Shown here: one piece after another, positions 1-7,220 of the stretch | Numbering within the stretch: position 1 is the stretch's first letter | Layout: the number at the start of each line of letters is the position of its first letter | Assembly: GCA_015655165.1 (NCBI GenBank) | Contig: JAATFN010000250.1 | Location: forward strand, 1 to 10,463 | Direction: 5' to 3' | Length of the DNA stretch: 10,463 nucleotides | Origin: Betaproteobacteria bacterium | GTDB lineage: Bacteria > Pseudomonadota > Gammaproteobacteria > Burkholderiales > Burkholderiaceae_D | Notes under the pieces: generated by a model | Told to the model about the DNA's origin: nothing | Seen by the model: the letters and a program-made list of their open reading frames with translations, nothing else | The model's database searches: none | Translations under genes and position numbers: made by a program

Positions 1-180
1 CCAGTCAGAGATCATTCCGGAAAAATTATTGCCGCAATGGGAGCCACTATTCCAGCGCCATACTCTGGAACACTGCCATTACAGACAATTGTGAATGAAG
101 TTAAAAGTACGGCTGAACATCTATCGCATTTACTTGGTTATACAGCGGTAGCCGAGACAGCAAAAGTCATCAATATGTAA
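1..180 (+). CDS. IclR-family transcriptional regulator, C-terminal end only (5' truncated by window)
   Basis: An open frame enters at base 1 and ends at TAA 178-180, giving 59 residues. It begins PVRDHSGKIIAAMGATIPAP and continues with a helix containing TIVNEVKSTAEHLSHLLGY. This matches the end of the IclR effector-binding domain: the typical 'PV.D..G.v.aAl.vs.P' strand followed by a last helix of the type '..l...l...a..is..lG'. IclR proteins are roughly 250-270 residues, with an N-terminal winged helix that binds DNA and a C-terminal domain that senses small aromatic or organic acids. They often control catabolic operons next to them. The gene runs the same way as the downstream enzymes and ends only 12 bases before the next start, so it is probably co-transcribed and may control the cluster. 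The DNA-binding half lies outside the window. The family call rests on one short domain fragment. Confidence 0.72.
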   Translation, partial: PVRDHSGKIIAAMGATIPAPYSGTLPLQTIVNEVKSTAEHLSHLLGYTAVAETAKVINM

Positions 181-192
181 TGGGAAACAACA

Positions 193-996
193 ATGATTGA
201 TTTACGAGGAAGGGTTGCTGTTGTCACAGGCGGTTCTTCAGGAATTGGGTTGGCATGTGTCGAGCTGTTGTTGCAAGAAAATGCAGCGGTTGCATTTTGT
301 GGCCGCAATGTATCGCGCCTGCAGCAAGCAGAGCAAGATTTACGTACGCGTTACCCGGATGCGAAATTATTCGCAGCCCCATGTGATGTGCTGGTAAAAG
401 AGCAGGTTGCTGCTTTTGCACAAGCCGTTGAAGAACGTTTAGGCGCGATCTCGATTTTGGTCAACAATGCTGGCCAAGGCAGAGTGTCGACATTTTCTGA
501 TACAACAGATGAGGCATGGGAAGAAGAGCTGCATTTGAAATTCTTCTCGGTGATTAATCCCGTGCGTGCTTTTTTGCCACAACTGAAAAAAATGCGTGCG
601 TTACAGGATGATGCTGCCATTGTCTGTGTCAATTCCTTACTTGCCTTACAACCTGAACCACATATGGTCGCTACTTCAGCAGCACGTGCGGGAGTACAAA
701 ATCTGGTGCGCTCACTGGCAACTGAATTCAGTACGTTTGGAATTCGTGTCAACGCGATCTTGATTGGGCTGGTGGAGTCGGGTCAATGGCGTCGCCGATT
801 CAACGAACGTGATAACAAAGCATTGAGTTGGGAACAATGGGCTGGTGCACTGGCACAAAAAAAACATATTCAACTAGGCCGTTTAGGCCATCCGCAAGAA
901 GCAGCACGTGCAATTGTCTTTCTTGCGACCCCACTTTCTTCATATACAACAGGTAGTCACATCGATGTTTCAGGAGGACTTTCACGCCATGTCTAA
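193..996 (+). CDS. Short-chain dehydrogenase/reductase (SDR)-like protein with degenerate catalytic residues
   Basis: This 267-residue protein has the classical SDR Rossmann fold. The cofactor motif TGGSSGIG is at 12-19. G37-R38-N39 after the second strand suggests NADP(H) preference, D65 is the adenine-contact Asp, and NNAG is at 91-94. Length and layout fit classical SDRs (about 250 residues). The catalytic tetrad Asn-Ser-Tyr-Lys is largely gone: the Ser is kept (S148), but the Tyr position (+13) is T161, the Lys position (+4 more) is R165, and the Asn position appears to be K116. The usual YxxxK is therefore TSAAR. From memory, close relatives in other Proteobacteria share this change, which would mean a stable subfamily rather than decay. 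The start ATG has only a weak GGGA ahead of it (184-187). The stop overlaps the next gene by 8 bases, so the two are probably translationally coupled. The reaction is unknown; an ordinary alcohol dehydrogenase mechanism looks unlikely. Confidence 0.88.
   Translation: MIDLRGRVAVVTGGSSGIGLACVELLLQENAAVAFCGRNVSRLQQAEQDLRTRYPDAKLFAAPCDVLVKEQVAAFAQAVEERLGAISILVNNAGQGRVSTFSDTTDEAWEEELHLKFFSVINPVRAFLPQLKKMRALQDDAAIVCVNSLLALQPEPHMVATSAARAGVQNLVRSLATEFSTFGIRVNAILIGLVESGQWRRRFNERDNKALSWEQWAGALAQKKHIQLGRLGHPQEAARAIVFLATPLSSYTTGSHIDVSGGLSRHV
972..977 (+). promoter_or_regulatory. Shine-Dalgarno site setting the ThDP-enzyme start
   Basis: AGGAGG lies 11 bases before the ATG at 989, inside the end of the SDR-like gene. 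It selects 989 over the in-frame upstream ATGs at 908 and 965, which have no comparable site and would add residues that do not resemble the family. Confidence 0.75.
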
Positions 997-2689
997 CAAT
1001 AATAATCAGGTCACAGTTGGTTGCGCTATTGCAGCTTTTCTCGAACAATGTAATGTCAAAGCAGCTTTTGGTGTCATTTCAATTCACAACATGCCTATTC
1101 TTGATGCGTTCGGTGAACGTGGAAAAATCCGTTTTATTCCAGCGCGTGGAGAAGCAGGTGGTACTAATATGGCAGACTCGTATGCACGCACGACAGGCAG
1201 TCTTGGCGTTTGTTTGACGAGCACAGGAACTGCAGCAGGGAACGCTGCTGGCGCAATGGTTGAAGCGCTGACAGCCGGTACGCCGTTATTGCATTTGACA
1301 GGCCAGATTGAGACACCTTATCTGGATCAAAGTCTTGCCTATATCCATGAGGCTCCAGATCAGTTATCGATGTTAAAAGCAGTATCCAAAGCGGCATTTC
1401 GTGTACGCAGTATCGATACGGCAATTAGCACTATCAAGCTGGCAGTGCAAACGGCATTAACACCACCCATGGGGCCTGTGAGTGTCGAGATTCCTATCGA
1501 TATCCAATCTGCATTGATTGCCATGCCGTCGGACTTACGTCCTTTGGAGATTCCTTACCAGGCGCCTTCAAACCATGCCCTGGATGAACTTGCTGCCCGT
1601 CTTGTCAAAGCCAAGCGTCCTTTATTATGGTTGGGTGGTGGTGCACGCCATGCTACAAAACAAGTCCAACGCTTGCTCGACCTTGGTTTTGGTGTGGTCA
1701 CCAGTACGCAAGGGCGCGGTATTGTGGCAGAAGATGATCCACGTTCTTTGGGTGCATTTAATTTACATAAGCCGGTTGAAAATTTTTATCAGACATGTGA
1801 TGCGGTCGTTGTCGTTGGTTCCCGTTTGCGTGGTAATGAAACACTGAAATACCAGTTGAAGCTGCCTCAGCCATTGTATCGTATCGATGCGGACCCTTCA
1901 GCAGAGGGTCGTTGCTATACCAGCAATTATTTTTTGTGTAGTGATGCAGCATTGGCGTTAGATGGTCTGGCCGACCGTCTGGCTACACTCAAGGTCGATC
2001 CTGCGTTTATCGGCGACTTGCAAAAAGCCCGTCAAGACTCCGAGGTGGGTCTGGTAGATGGATTGGGGCCATATAATCTTTTGGTTCAAAAAATTCAACA
2101 GGCTGCCGGTCGTCATTTTAACTGGGTACGAGATGTGACTGTTTCGAACAGTACATGGGGTAATCGTTACCTGCGTATTTTTGATTCGCGTGCCGGTGTA
2201 CATGCGTTAGGCGGTGGTATCGGTCAAGGTCTGGCAATGGGTATCGGGGCTGCAATCGGTTCTGCTGCAACTGCCTCTGGTAAAAAGACATTCACCTTGG
2301 CAGGCGACGGTGGCTTCATTTTAAATCTGGGTGAACTGGCTACTGCAGTACAAGAGCATGCAAACATGATCATTGTATTGATGAATGACAAAGGCTATGG
2401 CGTCATCAAAAATATTCAGGATGCCCAATATGGCGGTCGTCGCCATTATGTCGATTTGCATACACCGGATTATGCACAATTATCCAAGTCGTTGAGTTTG
2501 CGTCATCAACGTATCAGCAATCTGGATGATGTCGAATCGGGCTTGGCAACTGCCATGTCGGAGTCCGGCCCTTTCTTGCTGGAAATCGATATGTTGTCCA
2601 TTGGTAGCTTCAAGACGGCTTTTGCGGGTCCTCCAGTGAAAGTGGATGCACAACAAGGCAAAGAAACATTGTCTGTAGTGATGGAATAA
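989..2689 (+). CDS. Thiamine-diphosphate-dependent enzyme (acetolactate synthase/benzoylformate decarboxylase superfamily)
   Basis: With the start at 989 the protein has 566 residues, the normal length for this superfamily. Three domains are visible. The N-terminal PYR domain (about 8-175) contains the cofactor-activating glutamate E55 in RGEAGGTNMADSYAR, followed by the typical 'STGTAAGN' and 'GTPLLHLTGQ' segments. The central domain (about 195-330) includes PLLWLGGGA and VVVVGSRL. The C-terminal PP domain carries the Mg/ThDP motif, GDG at 439-441 with N466 in VLMNDKGYG. The histidine often preceding the catalytic Glu in acetolactate synthases is a glycine here (G54). Such enzymes decarboxylate or ligate 2-oxo acids, and the sequence alone does not say which. 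Neighbours are an SDR-like protein (8-base overlap) and an aspartate dehydrogenase (12-base gap), followed by an aldehyde dehydrogenase. A 2-oxo acid decarboxylase making an aldehyde for that ALDH is a reasonable inference. Cytoplasmic; no signal peptide seen. Confidence 0.9.
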   Translation: MSNNNNQVTVGCAIAAFLEQCNVKAAFGVISIHNMPILDAFGERGKIRFIPARGEAGGTNMADSYARTTGSLGVCLTSTGTAAGNAAGAMVEALTAGTPLLHLTGQIETPYLDQSLAYIHEAPDQLSMLKAVSKAAFRVRSIDTAISTIKLAVQTALTPPMGPVSVEIPIDIQSALIAMPSDLRPLEIPYQAPSNHALDELAARLVKAKRPLLWLGGGARHATKQVQRLLDLGFGVVTSTQGRGIVAEDDPRSLGAFNLHKPVENFYQTCDAVVVVGSRLRGNETLKYQLKLPQPLYRIDADPSAEGRCYTSNYFLCSDAALALDGLADRLATLKVDPAFIGDLQKARQDSEVGLVDGLGPYNLLVQKIQQAAGRHFNWVRDVTVSNSTWGNRYLRIFDSRAGVHALGGGIGQGLAMGIGAAIGSAATASGKKTFTLAGDGGFILNLGELATAVQEHANMIIVLMNDKGYGVIKNIQDAQYGGRRHYVDLHTPDYAQLSKSLSLRHQRISNLDDVESGLATAMSESGPFLLEIDMLSIGSFKTAFAGPPVKVDAQQGKETLSVVME

Positions 2690-2701
2690 GGAGGGCTTGC
2701 C

Positions 2702-3505
2702 ATGTTGCATATATCAATGATCGGCTGTGGTGCAATTGGTTCGGGCGTGATGGGGTTACTGAAAAATGATCCCGAAGTACATTTCGATATGGTGATTGTA
2801 CCGGATACGTATATCGATAATACACGCAAGATTGTGGCTGAACTCGCCCCATCTGCACGTGTTGTCACGCACTTGGAGGGTCAGGACAAGCCGGATCTGT
2901 TAATCGAATGTGCAGGTCATCAGGCAATTGAGCAACATATTATTCCTGCCTTAAAACGGGGAATTCCTTGCATGGTTGTGTCGATTGGGGCGCTATCGGA
3001 ATTAGGCTTGATTGAAAAGCTCGAAGACGCTGCCCGTGAAGGCAAAACACAGGTTGAATTGTTGTCAGGTGCCATCGGCGCTATTGATGCATTGTCTGCG
3101 GCAAAAATCGGTGGTCTGGATTCTGTGGTCTATACCGGCAGAAAACCGCCATTGGCATGGAAAGATACTCCGGCAGATGGATTGTTTGATTTGCAGAATC
3201 TGACAACAGAAACCGTTATTTTTGAAGGAACAGCGCGTGAAGCGGCACGTCTGTATCCCAAGAATGCCAATGTGGCCGCAACAGTGTCGTTAGCCGGCCT
3301 GGGACTTGACCATACGAAAGTGCGCCTGTATGCAGATCCTGCTGTTCAAGAAAACGTCCATCACATTGAAGTGACAGGGGCGTTCGGCGGTTTCGAGCTG
3401 ACCATGCGTGGCAAACCGTTAGCATCGAATCCAAAAACATCCGCATTGACAGTGTTTAGTGTTGTACGCGCGTTAGGCAATCGTGCCCATGCTTTATCGA
3501 TATAA
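2702..3505 (+). CDS. Aspartate dehydrogenase-family protein (NadX-like)
   Basis: The protein has 267 residues, as in known L-aspartate dehydrogenases. The N-terminal Rossmann domain opens with GCGAIGSGV (8-16). The C-terminal half carries family hallmarks: LLSGAIGAIDALSAAKIGGL (120-139), YTGRKPP (144-150), NANVAATVSLAGLG (188-201) leading to D203-H204 (the probable catalytic His), and HIEVTGAFGGFEL (221-233). The family oxidises L-aspartate with NAD(P)+ to iminosuccinate, which becomes oxaloacetate and ammonia or feeds NAD synthesis. It can also run as reductive amination of oxaloacetate. Here the gene sits in a catabolic cluster with no nadA or nadC, so a role in NAD synthesis is unlikely. 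A strong AAGGAGG site (2688-2694) overlaps the stop of the ThDP gene, and the spacing to ATG is 7. The protein may act on aspartate or on a related amino acid released from the pathway; the substrate is inferred from family only. Confidence 0.87.
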   Translation: MLHISMIGCGAIGSGVMGLLKNDPEVHFDMVIVPDTYIDNTRKIVAELAPSARVVTHLEGQDKPDLLIECAGHQAIEQHIIPALKRGIPCMVVSIGALSELGLIEKLEDAAREGKTQVELLSGAIGAIDALSAAKIGGLDSVVYTGRKPPLAWKDTPADGLFDLQNLTTETVIFEGTAREAARLYPKNANVAATVSLAGLGLDHTKVRLYADPAVQENVHHIEVTGAFGGFELTMRGKPLASNPKTSALTVFSVVRALGNRAHALSI

Positions 3506-3517
3506 GTGAAGAATGCA

Positions 3518-4999
3518 ATGAATCTGAACGAAACATTACCAATTTGTGTTGCCGGTCATTGGCGCCTGGGGCAGGGGGACCGTTATGCAACGCTATATCC
3601 TGCAACTGGAGAAGCCGTAGCCTATCTCAATGCAGCGAGTGTGGCTGATGTCGAAGAAGCGATTGTTGGCGCTGACAAAGCATTTCGTACCAGCGGTTGG
3701 GCACAACGCAAGCCACATGAACGTGCTGTGGTGTTATACAAAATCGCACAAATCATTCGTGAACGCACCGAAGAGTTGGCCCAGTTGCAACGTCTGGACA
3801 ATGGTAAACCGATTAGCGAAACCCGTGCACTAGTTGCCAGTGCCGCTGCAACGTTCCAGTTTTTTGCGGCAGCGTGCGAAACACTGGAAGAAAGTATTAC
3901 CCCCATGCGTGGTGACAATCTGACGATGAGTGTGTATGAACCGATGGGAGTCGTTGCCGCAATTACGCCATGGAATTCTCCGATTGCCAGCGAAGCACAG
4001 AAAATGGCACCTGCTCTGGCCGCTGGCAATGCTGTAGTTGTCAAGCCTGCTGAAGTGACACCGTTATTGGCATTGGCGCTGGCAAAAATATGTGGGGAGG
4101 CAGGCATACCCAAAGGAATCGTCAGCGTATTGCCTGGTAAAGGCTCAATCATCGGGGACGCAATTACGTTGCATCCACTGGTTAAACGTGTGTCGTTTAC
4201 CGGTGGTACAAGTACAGGCAAGCATATTGCCCATATCGCAGCGGACAAAATGATGCCGGTGTCGTTGGAGTTGGGCGGTAAATCACCGACGATGGTGTTT
4301 GAAGATGCCGATCTGGATCATGCAGTTGCCGGTGTGTTGTACGGTATTTTTAGTTCGTCTGGCGAATCGTGTATTGCCGGCTCGCGTTTATTTGTCGCAC
4401 GAGGCATCTATGAAGTATTCATGGATCGTTTGGCCGCAGGTGCTGCTGCCTTACGTGTGGGAGACCCTGCCAACGAAAATACGCAAATGGGTCCATTGAT
4501 CACCGCACGTCATCGCGAATCGATCGAATCATATGTAGCACTGGGTGTATCCGAAGGTGGCCATATTCGTACCGGCGGTGTGCGTCCGGATGGCGGAATC
4601 TACGACAAAGGCTTTTTTTACAAGCCGACGATTATTGAAGGTGTCACAAACGAACAACGTATTTGTCAGGAAGAGATTTTCGGACCTGTGCTGGTTGCAA
4701 TGCCTTTTGATAACGAAGAGGATTTGATTGCGCAGGCTAACGACAGTGTTTACGCATTAGCAGCCGGTATCTGGACACGTGACTACAAGAAGGCATGGCG
4801 TATTGGTCGTGCAGTTCAGGCAGGTAATGTCTGGATCAATACGTATAAGCAGTTTTCGATTGCGGCACCGTTTGGCGGGTGGCGTGATAGCGGACTCGGA
4901 CGTGAAAAAGGTCGTTTGGGCATTGTGCAATATATGGAACAAAAGTGTATGTACTGGGGCTTGAATGATCAACCACTGCCATGGGCAGGCCAGCTGTAA
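3518..4999 (+). CDS. NAD(P)-dependent aldehyde dehydrogenase (ALDH superfamily)
   Basis: I prefer the ATG at 3518 (493 residues). GAAG at 3508-3511 stands 6 bases before it, whereas the in-frame GTG at 3506 directly follows the previous stop and has no ribosome site. Using the 3518 start, the ALDH machinery is complete: N153 in TPWNSP, K176 in VVVKPAE, FTGGTSTGK (227-235), general-base E251 in LELGGKSP, and nucleophile C285 in SSGESCIAGSR. EEIFGPV and the C-terminal PFGGWRDSGLGREKG follow. It oxidises an aldehyde to a carboxylic acid. The overall look is of the non-acylating betaine-aldehyde/2-hydroxymuconic-semialdehyde group, though substrate cannot be assigned. Possible substrates here are the aldehyde left by the ThDP enzyme or a semialdehyde from extradiol ring cleavage. 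It lies 12 bases after the aspartate dehydrogenase stop, and a 62-base gap follows, the longest gap between genes in the cluster. Confidence 0.93.
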   Translation: MNLNETLPICVAGHWRLGQGDRYATLYPATGEAVAYLNAASVADVEEAIVGADKAFRTSGWAQRKPHERAVVLYKIAQIIRERTEELAQLQRLDNGKPISETRALVASAAATFQFFAAACETLEESITPMRGDNLTMSVYEPMGVVAAITPWNSPIASEAQKMAPALAAGNAVVVKPAEVTPLLALALAKICGEAGIPKGIVSVLPGKGSIIGDAITLHPLVKRVSFTGGTSTGKHIAHIAADKMMPVSLELGGKSPTMVFEDADLDHAVAGVLYGIFSSSGESCIAGSRLFVARGIYEVFMDRLAAGAAALRVGDPANENTQMGPLITARHRESIESYVALGVSEGGHIRTGGVRPDGGIYDKGFFYKPTIIEGVTNEQRICQEEIFGPVLVAMPFDNEEDLIAQANDSVYALAAGIWTRDYKKAWRIGRAVQAGNVWINTYKQFSIAAPFGGWRDSGLGREKGRLGIVQYMEQKCMYWGLNDQPLPWAGQL

Positions 5000-5061
5000 T
5001 CAATGCTGGATTGATGTGAATAAAATAGCAAAGGTCGACGACCGGTAGCAAGGAGAGGGTC
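4999..5061 (+). other. Gap between the two modules, with two small inverted repeats
   Basis: This gap separates the aldehyde dehydrogenase from the extradiol dioxygenase. It holds ATCAAT-GCTGG-ATTGAT (4999-5015), a 6-bp perfect stem, and GGTC-GAC-GACC (5033-5043), a 4-bp stem around a SalI-like palindrome. Neither is followed by a T run, so a Rho-independent terminator is not supported. I see no convincing -35/-10 pair: TAAAAT at 5021-5026 lacks a partner at the right distance. An operator or mRNA processing site is possible but unproven. The strong ribosome site AGGAGAGG (5051-5058) of the next gene lies at the end. Confidence 0.3.
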
Positions 5062-6027
5062 ATGGATGTATTAGGAATTGATGAGGTTACGTTTGGCGTC
5101 GAGGATATGCCTACATGTCGGCAATTCTTTCTTGATTGGGGTATGCGTTTAACAATAGACCAGAGCGATGAACTGGTATTTGAATCGTTAAATGGATGTC
5201 GCGTTGTAGTGAAACCGGCGACTGCGAAAGATTTGCCCCCGGCAATCGAATCCGGTTCAACAATTCGGGAGGTCGTTTGGGGCGTGTCTTCTGCTGCGGT
5301 GCTTGACAAGTTTGCCAGCCGCATCCAGACATTGCCTGGTTATGTCAATGATGGAAAAAGGATGGGATGCACTGATCCAAATGGTTTGGCGGTACGTTTC
5401 CAAGTGACACAAAAACACGATATCGACGTGGATTGCGCACAGATGAATACGTGGAACGAGAAAAACCGTATTAATCAGCGTAGCCCTATCTATGATCATG
5501 CTACGCCTATTGAAGTCGGACATGTCGTCTTCTTTGTTAAAGATGTCAATGCCTGCGAGGCGTTTTATCACGACAATTTTGGGTTTGAGGCATCTGACAG
5601 ATATCCGAACCGTGGTGCTTTCATGCGCTGTGCAGCACAAGGCGGGCATCACGATATCTTCTTGTTGCAACCACCTGAGCCACGTGCTGGCGTCAATCAT
5701 GTCGCGTTTACCGTGCGTGATATCCATGAAGTATTTGGTGGTGGAATGCATATGTCGCGTTTGGGATGGGAGACCCAATTAGGACCGGGACGTCATCCTG
5801 TGTCGTCGGCTTACTTCTGGTATTTCAAAAATCCTGCCGGAGGCCTGATTGAATATTATGCAGACGAAGATCAGCTTGATGGTGAATGGGAGCCACGTGA
5901 TTTTGAGCCTGGACCGACCGTATTTGCAGAATGGGCAATTGATGGTGGTCTTGATGGGACAACACGCCGTCAGAAGAATGCAGCTGCGCCATCAGGGAAA
6001 TTTCTGACAGATAAACCCAAGGCTTAG
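5062..6027 (+). CDS. Two-domain extradiol ring-cleavage dioxygenase (VOC superfamily, type I)
   Basis: The 321 residues contain two vicinal-oxygen-chelate domains. The N-terminal domain (about 4-116) has lost the metal ligand positions (E8, E70 and R112 where His, His and Glu are expected). The C-terminal domain (about 150-268) keeps the full 2-His-1-carboxylate set: H154 in GHVVFFVKD, H213 in NHVAFTVRD and E264 in GLIEYYAD. These positions are almost the same as in biphenyl-diol dioxygenase BphC (about 146, 210, 260). Probable acid-base residues H196/H197, H245 and Y254 are also present. The segment 243-264 fits the extradiol signature except for W253, where an aliphatic residue or Phe is normal. 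Such enzymes open a catechol-type ring next to the hydroxyls using Fe(II) or Mn(II) and O2. A generic glyoxalase is less likely given this residue set. The ribosome site is strong. A Rieske system and a flavin hydroxylase downstream would supply the diol. Confidence 0.82.
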   Translation: MDVLGIDEVTFGVEDMPTCRQFFLDWGMRLTIDQSDELVFESLNGCRVVVKPATAKDLPPAIESGSTIREVVWGVSSAAVLDKFASRIQTLPGYVNDGKRMGCTDPNGLAVRFQVTQKHDIDVDCAQMNTWNEKNRINQRSPIYDHATPIEVGHVVFFVKDVNACEAFYHDNFGFEASDRYPNRGAFMRCAAQGGHHDIFLLQPPEPRAGVNHVAFTVRDIHEVFGGGMHMSRLGWETQLGPGRHPVSSAYFWYFKNPAGGLIEYYADEDQLDGEWEPRDFEPGPTVFAEWAIDGGLDGTTRRQKNAAAPSGKFLTDKPKA

Positions 6028-6056
6028 TAACAAAAAACATTGCAAGGAGTAAGAAT

Positions 6057-7220
6057 ATGGCTTCACTGAAAATTGGTATAGCTGGTGCTGGTATCGCTGG
6101 ATTGACAACTGCTATTGCACTACAAAAAGCAGGTCATGATGTGGTGGTGTATGAACAGTCAAAACAGTTCTTTCGTGTTGGCGCGGATATTAATTTGACA
6201 CCAAATGCTGTACGTGCATTAGATGGACTGGGAGAGAAAATTGGTGCGGCAATCAGGAAAAGTGCTGCAAGACCAACGCATCGTATCAGTCGTACGTGGG
6301 ATACAGGCGAGGAAACATCCCGGCTCGAGATGTCCGATACGGCAGAAAAAAAATATGGTGCACCACAACTCACCATTCATCGTGCAGACTTGCTTGCGGC
6401 TTTATCCGATGCATTTCCTGCTGAGCGCGTCAAATTTGCCAAACGCTTAAAGTCCGTTGTAGAAAACGAGCAAGGCATCACGATTGATTTTGAAGATGGC
6501 ACATCAGATAAGGTGGATGTGTTAATTGGTGCAGATGGTATCCATTCGGTTGTACGTAAAGCCTTGTTTGGCGATGAAAACCCGCGTTTTACAGGTGTTG
6601 TGGCATTTCGTGCAGTGGTGCCGGCAAACCGTCTTGAAGGTGTTCCGAATCTGGGGGCATTCACAAAATGGTGGGGACCGAATCCCCAAAGCCAGATTGT
6701 GACTTTTCCGTTAAACCGCGGTGAAGATATTTTTATTTTTGCGACCATTGGTCAAGACTCATGGCATGAAGAGTCTTGGACAACACAAGGTAGCGTAGAA
6801 GAATTACGCGCATTGTATGCCGACTTCCATCCTGATGCGACAGTGTTGCTGGATGCATGTGACGATGTGTTGAAAACGGCATTGTACGAGCGGGATCCTT
6901 TGCCATTCTGGAGCAAAGGGCACATTGCATTGTTAGGTGATGCATCCCATCCGATGTTGCCGTTCATGGCACAAGGCGCCGGTATGGCCATTGAAGATGC
7001 TGTTGTTCTGGCACGCTGCCTGAATCAGACAACAGGTAAGTCAGACATTAATGCTGCATTGAAATTATATGAATCAGTGCGTTTAGACAGAGCCAGTAAA
7101 GTTCAGCTTGGTTCACGCGGCAATACCTGGTTGCGTGATGGTGGCAATGCCGACTGGGTCTATGGCTATGATTCCTGGGAAGTACCGTTAGCAACCGATG
7201 CTGATCTGGAACATGCATGA
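6057..7220 (+). CDS. FAD-dependent aromatic hydroxylase, 6-hydroxynicotinate 3-monooxygenase/salicylate hydroxylase-like
   Basis: This 387-residue class A flavoprotein monooxygenase has the dinucleotide motif GAGIAG (10-15), the DG motif GADGIHS (158-164) and the GD motif GDASHPMLPFMAQGAGMAIEDA (from 294). It also has the segments YGAPQLTIHRADL (100-112) and WVYGYD (367-372), which I recall from NicC, the 6-hydroxynicotinate 3-monooxygenase of Pseudomonas putida. The family uses NAD(P)H and O2 to hydroxylate an activated ring, often with loss of a carboxylate at the same carbon. Three NicC active-site residues, from memory His47, Tyr215 and His302, appear replaced (N46, T or F at 216-217, F303), so 6-hydroxynicotinate itself is doubtful. 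Ribosome site AAGGAGT (6044-6050) gives the start. The stop TGA overlaps the next ATG. The product is likely a diol for the extradiol enzyme encoded just upstream. Confidence 0.86.
   Translation: MASLKIGIAGAGIAGLTTAIALQKAGHDVVVYEQSKQFFRVGADINLTPNAVRALDGLGEKIGAAIRKSAARPTHRISRTWDTGEETSRLEMSDTAEKKYGAPQLTIHRADLLAALSDAFPAERVKFAKRLKSVVENEQGITIDFEDGTSDKVDVLIGADGIHSVVRKALFGDENPRFTGVVAFRAVVPANRLEGVPNLGAFTKWWGPNPQSQIVTFPLNRGEDIFIFATIGQDSWHEESWTTQGSVEELRALYADFHPDATVLLDACDDVLKTALYERDPLPFWSKGHIALLGDASHPMLPFMAQGAGMAIEDAVVLARCLNQTTGKSDINAALKLYESVRLDRASKVQLGSRGNTWLRDGGNADWVYGYDSWEVPLATDADLEHA

Noticed and set aside
908-988. N-terminal extension of the ThDP enzyme starting at ATG 908
   Set aside because: It would overlap the SDR-like gene by 89 bases, has no ribosome site, and the added residues do not resemble the family. 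The ATG at 989 has AGGAGG upstream.
3622-4248. Long open frame of 208 codons on the minus strand inside the aldehyde dehydrogenase gene
   Set aside because: The plus-strand frame has complete ALDH catalytic motifs. The reverse frame has low-complexity Ala/Ser/Thr content and no recognisable domain or ribosome site, so it is a shadow frame.
4999-5015. Rho-independent terminator after the aldehyde dehydrogenase
   Set aside because: The 6-bp stem is AT-rich and no T run follows.
5021-5026. TAAAAT as a -10 promoter element before the extradiol dioxygenase gene
   Set aside because: No -35-like hexamer is found at 16-18 bases upstream (the region reads AATCAA), so a sigma-70 promoter is not supported.
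5257-5778. Open frame of 173 codons on the minus strand inside the extradiol dioxygenase gene
   Set aside because: It lies wholly opposite a well-supported gene and shows no domain pattern, ribosome site or plausible neighbour on that strand.
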